Source: Neospora caninum Liverpool (lineage: Eukaryota; Apicomplexa; Conoidasida; Eucoccidiorida; Sarcocystidae). Taken from it: a stretch of 64,000 bases of DNA. Below the pieces are notes generated by a model, which was given only the letters and a program-made list of their open reading frames with translations, made no database searches and was not told the origin of the DNA. The stretch lies in contig NC_018394.1 in assembly GCF_000208865.1 (NCBI RefSeq), forward strand, positions 1,509,635 through 1,573,634, given 5' to 3'. Shown piece after piece: positions 61,200 to 64,000 of this stretch (position 1 is the stretch's first letter; each line of letters begins with the position of its first letter). The position numbers and the translations under genes are program-made.

Positions 61200-61903
61200 T
61201 TTCGGCGAGCCTGTAGTAAATGCGACAAATATTACACATTTGCCTTAGGGCGACAGAATGTTTTAGGGAAAGGGATATATTCGCTTTGATATGTGAGTTG
61301 CACACGCGGGGTTTTTGCAAAGTTTACCCCAACTTGTGGACGCAGCCTCGTGCGTAAGGTCCCAGCAGGGGATGCGACCTCTACAGATTCGCTTTATTCC
61401 CCGTGGTGTGCAGTCGTTTTCCATAGTCACACAATGGCGCTAATCGGACATTGTGACAATGAAGTTTTGTAGTTTTACAGGTGACGTTCTCCTCAAACCA
61501 TCTTTCACACTTTCAGGCTAGCTCCTAGGCGTATGATCTAATGCCAACCAACGAATCTGGCGCGAATGCAGATGTCAAAGCAGATAGGAGCGCACGCTGA
61601 ATGTCATCCCCTGTCCCTTGGAGATGCGCGCGTTTCGAGGAAGAGTTGAAAACGAAAATCAGTCATCCTGGTGGCTTCTAGTGAAGCCTAAAAGCAGGGA
61701 TAGGTTGCTATACAGCAATCGTGTGCCCACGACAGTCGTCGTGCAGTACACTTTGTCCCATGTCGTTTCTGTGGCAGTAATACACTCGTCACCATCTCAG
61801 GCTCAGAGAAAACGCGCAAGTCCTTGACGTACCCCTGACGAAAACTTTGGCGTTTCTTTTGTCAGTTCCTGGGTAGATGCGCTGCGGTGACATCTATGGC
61901 AGC
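61200..61903. other. Convergent intergenic region
   Basis: About 0.7 kb between the stops of the ankyrin gene and H2A.X. Only 3' UTR sequence is expected. I looked for a histone-type stem-loop 3' of the H2A.X stop and did not see a convincing one. Confidence 0.55.
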
Positions 61904-62311
61904 TTAGAACTCCTGAGACACACCGTGTTTCCCCTTTGACTTGCCGTGCTTAGGGAGCAGAACCGCGTGCACATGGGGCATCACTCCTCCACTTGCGATG
62001 GTCACACCGCCGAGGAACTTGCTCAGTTCCTCATCATTGCGCACAGCGAGTTGAATGTGTCGGGGAATGATACGGGTCTTCTTGTGGTCACGTGCGGCGT
62101 TGCCCGCCAACTCCAGAATTTCAGCGCAGAGGTACTCCAACACCGCAGCCAGGTACACGGGAGCGCCCACTCCAACGCGTTTCGCGAACCGTCCCTTCTT
62201 CAGGTACCTTCCAATACGGGACACGGGAAACTGCAAACCAGCTTTGGCAGAGCGTGACACTTTCTTGCCGCTGCTGGTCTTCTTGCGACCTCCCGCACCT
62301 TTGGCCGACAT
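61904..62311 (-). CDS. H2AX: Histone H2A.X
   Basis: Core histone variant of 135 residues, without introns, that replaces H2A in nucleosomes and is phosphorylated at DNA breaks. The N-terminal tail is basic ([16 protein letters not shown]). The histone fold is complete: [17 protein letters not shown], then [19 protein letters not shown] and [19 protein letters not shown], ending in the H2A docking region with [10 protein letters not shown]. The C terminus is SQEF, the SQ-E/D-hydrophobic motif that defines H2A.X and is the target of ATM-type kinases. This separates it from a plain H2A and from H2A.Z. ATG 62311 is the start. Upstream codons stay open but precede the invariant N terminus and are 5' UTR. 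An AGAGACG element lies 86 bp upstream. Confidence 0.97.
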   Translation of the reverse strand: MSAKGAGGRKKTSSGKKVSRSAKAGLQFPVSRIGRYLKKGRFAKRVGVGAPVYLAAVLEYLCAEILELAGNAARDHKKTRIIPRHIQLAVRNDEELSKFLGGVTIASGGVMPHVHAVLLPKHGKSKGKHGVSQEF

Positions 62312-64000
62312 CTTGAATAGGAAGGGGGAATTGGACACACGGAGTGAAAATTGCGGGTACACACGGGAAAACGCGTGCTGGTGCGACAGTGTGTGGCGTC
62401 TCTGTGGAGATCTGCTATCGTGTTTGAGGCCGTACACGGACTTTGCTCTGAAAGAAATATCTGAGCCCGAATAGATTTCTGTGGCTATCTTACGACAGGG
62501 AACCTTTTCAGGTGGGCTGGTGGTTGCTCCGCCGGACAGGTGGTTGTGTCTGGGGAATCGCCCCTTGTTGGGAGGGGTGGAAAGAAGCAGCCCGCCACGT
62601 GGTGACAGACGCCAGATTGCACACCTGTGGGCGTCTCGTTAGCCTTTCGGCTCTTTACGAGATTGCGATCGTCAACACCCGTTCGCAGGTTTAACCGCGA
62701 CAAAAAAGTGTGCAAGTTCCACTTTGACCCCGCTGTCGTGTCTATCCCATTGGGTAGGCAGCATATCTCTTAAAACACTTTTCGCTCCCTACGAAACTGA
62801 GGTGGGATGCAGCAATCTCAATCTTCAGCGGCATGTGTTTTTGAAGCGCTGCTGTTTGGTGCCGTGAATCTCGAGGGTAGCGAAAGGTTCAACGAGAGTC
62901 GCCACCCAGCCTACACCTTACCATGTTTTGCTTTATTCGGTAAGCGTCTTGGAACCCTTTCCTATGAAGGAATGACGGAGACATTTGTGCAGCATTCGGG
63001 GCACCGACACCTTCCATTCTATCGTCCTAGACGCAAAGCGATGTCCCGTGGACGGTCTTTTAACTCGATTACATGTGTTCACCCCTGGCTTTTTTTTTCC
63101 AATCGGCCCGCATAGCCAGCAGTCGCAGCCCCGCTTCCATCTGTGGGCCTGCGCCAGAACCGCGCAATTTGAAGACACACAGTGATCGCCCACAAAAATC
63201 CGTGCATATCGCACTACCCTCAATGAATCCGTAACGTAGCCATCCAGTTGCCTTGTAGTGTACGCCACATTGTTTCTTCAACAGCAAACTCGTCCCGTTA
63301 CTCGTGTGGTGTGATACCGGTTGCCAGGTGATGCCAGCTGATGTTCTGGAATACAAATCTTCGTCTCTGGCTGAGAGATAGCATAGCAGACTCCAAAGCC
63401 ACGACATTCAAACCACAGAAGTATCCGAAGGATTCTAAAAAAACTACCAGGCATAGGAAGGTACAACAGTACGCGTGCATTCCTTTTGGTGCCGTAGAAC
63501 AATCCTTGTTCAAAAAGGATTAGGACCACCCCGTACGTGGCAAAAGCATGCTGATGCATGCCAGATGTCGGAGCAAGCAGTTTTTCAGTTTCGCTCTCCG
63601 CCTCAGCCGGTACGAACGACAGTCTGGTCTCGTAGCTACTGCTCGGTTGCGGTAGACACTGACGTCACCCGTGGTTCTATGCGGGGAAAGGGCGGCACTC
63701 CAATGTATTTGTCTTCCCAGTTCTCTGCTCGTGCAGTCAAGCAAAGCGCCGTCCGTTGCAGTTTCGTGCAGATCCCTGTTGTCTATTGGCACGGCTCGGA
63801 TCTGCATGGAGGGGGGCGGGGCGGAGCCTCAGAATGGCTGCCGAGTAGAAATCGGATGTTCAAAATGTTGGAAGGGACGCAGAACAACTCGTATGCTGCT
63901 GCCGAAGGTGGCAAGTGCCATTTACCAGTTTATCAAAACGAGAGGGGAGGAAGTCTGGCAATTCAAATATGCATTGCATTGGGGCAAGAAAAATCCAGGC
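62312..64000. other. Region upstream of H2A.X, no gene seen
   Basis: About 1.7 kb at the right edge. The first part is the H2A.X promoter and 5' UTR. The rest has only short open frames on both strands, and I could not link any of them to a gene beyond the edge. Confidence 0.5.
62397..62403 (-). promoter_or_regulatory. WGAGACG-type promoter element upstream of H2A.X
   Basis: AGAGACG on the minus strand, in the same orientation as the gene and 86 bp before the ATG. It matches the WGAGACG motif described for T. gondii promoters. It may instead lie in the 5' UTR. Confidence 0.4.

Noticed and set aside
1..64000. Mobile elements, CRISPR arrays, rRNA genes and organelle-derived inserts
   Set aside because: Looked for and not seen. 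The only repeats are short tandem or homopolymer runs.

Overview
The window is nuclear DNA of a eukaryote, almost certainly a coccidian apicomplexan and most likely Toxoplasma gondii. Four things support this. Almost every gene is split by GT-AG introns whose phases could be checked. The proteins are long and carry low-complexity Ser/Glu/Arg-rich inserts. The histone ends in the H2A.X motif SQEF. From memory, an H2A.X gene lies next to an aminopeptidase P gene on T. gondii chromosome VIIb. A close relative (Hammondia, Neospora) cannot be excluded by eye. No rRNA, tRNA, CRISPR array, transposon or prokaryote-type operon is visible.

Layout from left to right: (1) 1-3484, minus, an Orc1/Cdc6-type AAA+ ATPase cut by the left edge; (2) 8834-10949, plus, ribonuclease H2 subunit C; (3) 11995-21825, minus, a very large Rab3GAP catalytic subunit; (4) 23959-26182, minus, a secreted protein with a signal peptide and a possible TEXEL-type site; (5) 28669-31754, minus, a WD-repeat protein; (6) 33169-34369, plus, a GILT-type thiol reductase with very small introns; (7) 35573-37778, minus, an unrecognised protein with a lysine-rich tail; (8) 39867-45420, plus, the MUS81 nuclease; (9) 48345-56339, plus, aminopeptidase P; (10) 58876-61199, plus, a small ankyrin-repeat protein; (11) 61904-62311, minus, histone H2A.X. 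The gaps of 0.7 to 5.3 kb between them hold UTRs and promoters, and I could support no gene there.

Exon borders were worked out by hand. I required consensus splice sites, matching phases and, where a family is known, unbroken alignment of conserved blocks across each junction. Where a junction remains doubtful the entry says so. The genes do not form an operon. Four of the eleven (Orc1/Cdc6-like, RNase H2C, MUS81, H2A.X) act in DNA replication, repair or chromatin. Two (the secreted protein and GILT) enter the secretory pathway. The Rab3GAP subunit would act in membrane traffic.

I found no wholly new system. The most useful results are remote homologues hidden in heavily expanded proteins: RNase H2C, Rab3GAP1, GILT and Orc1/Cdc6.
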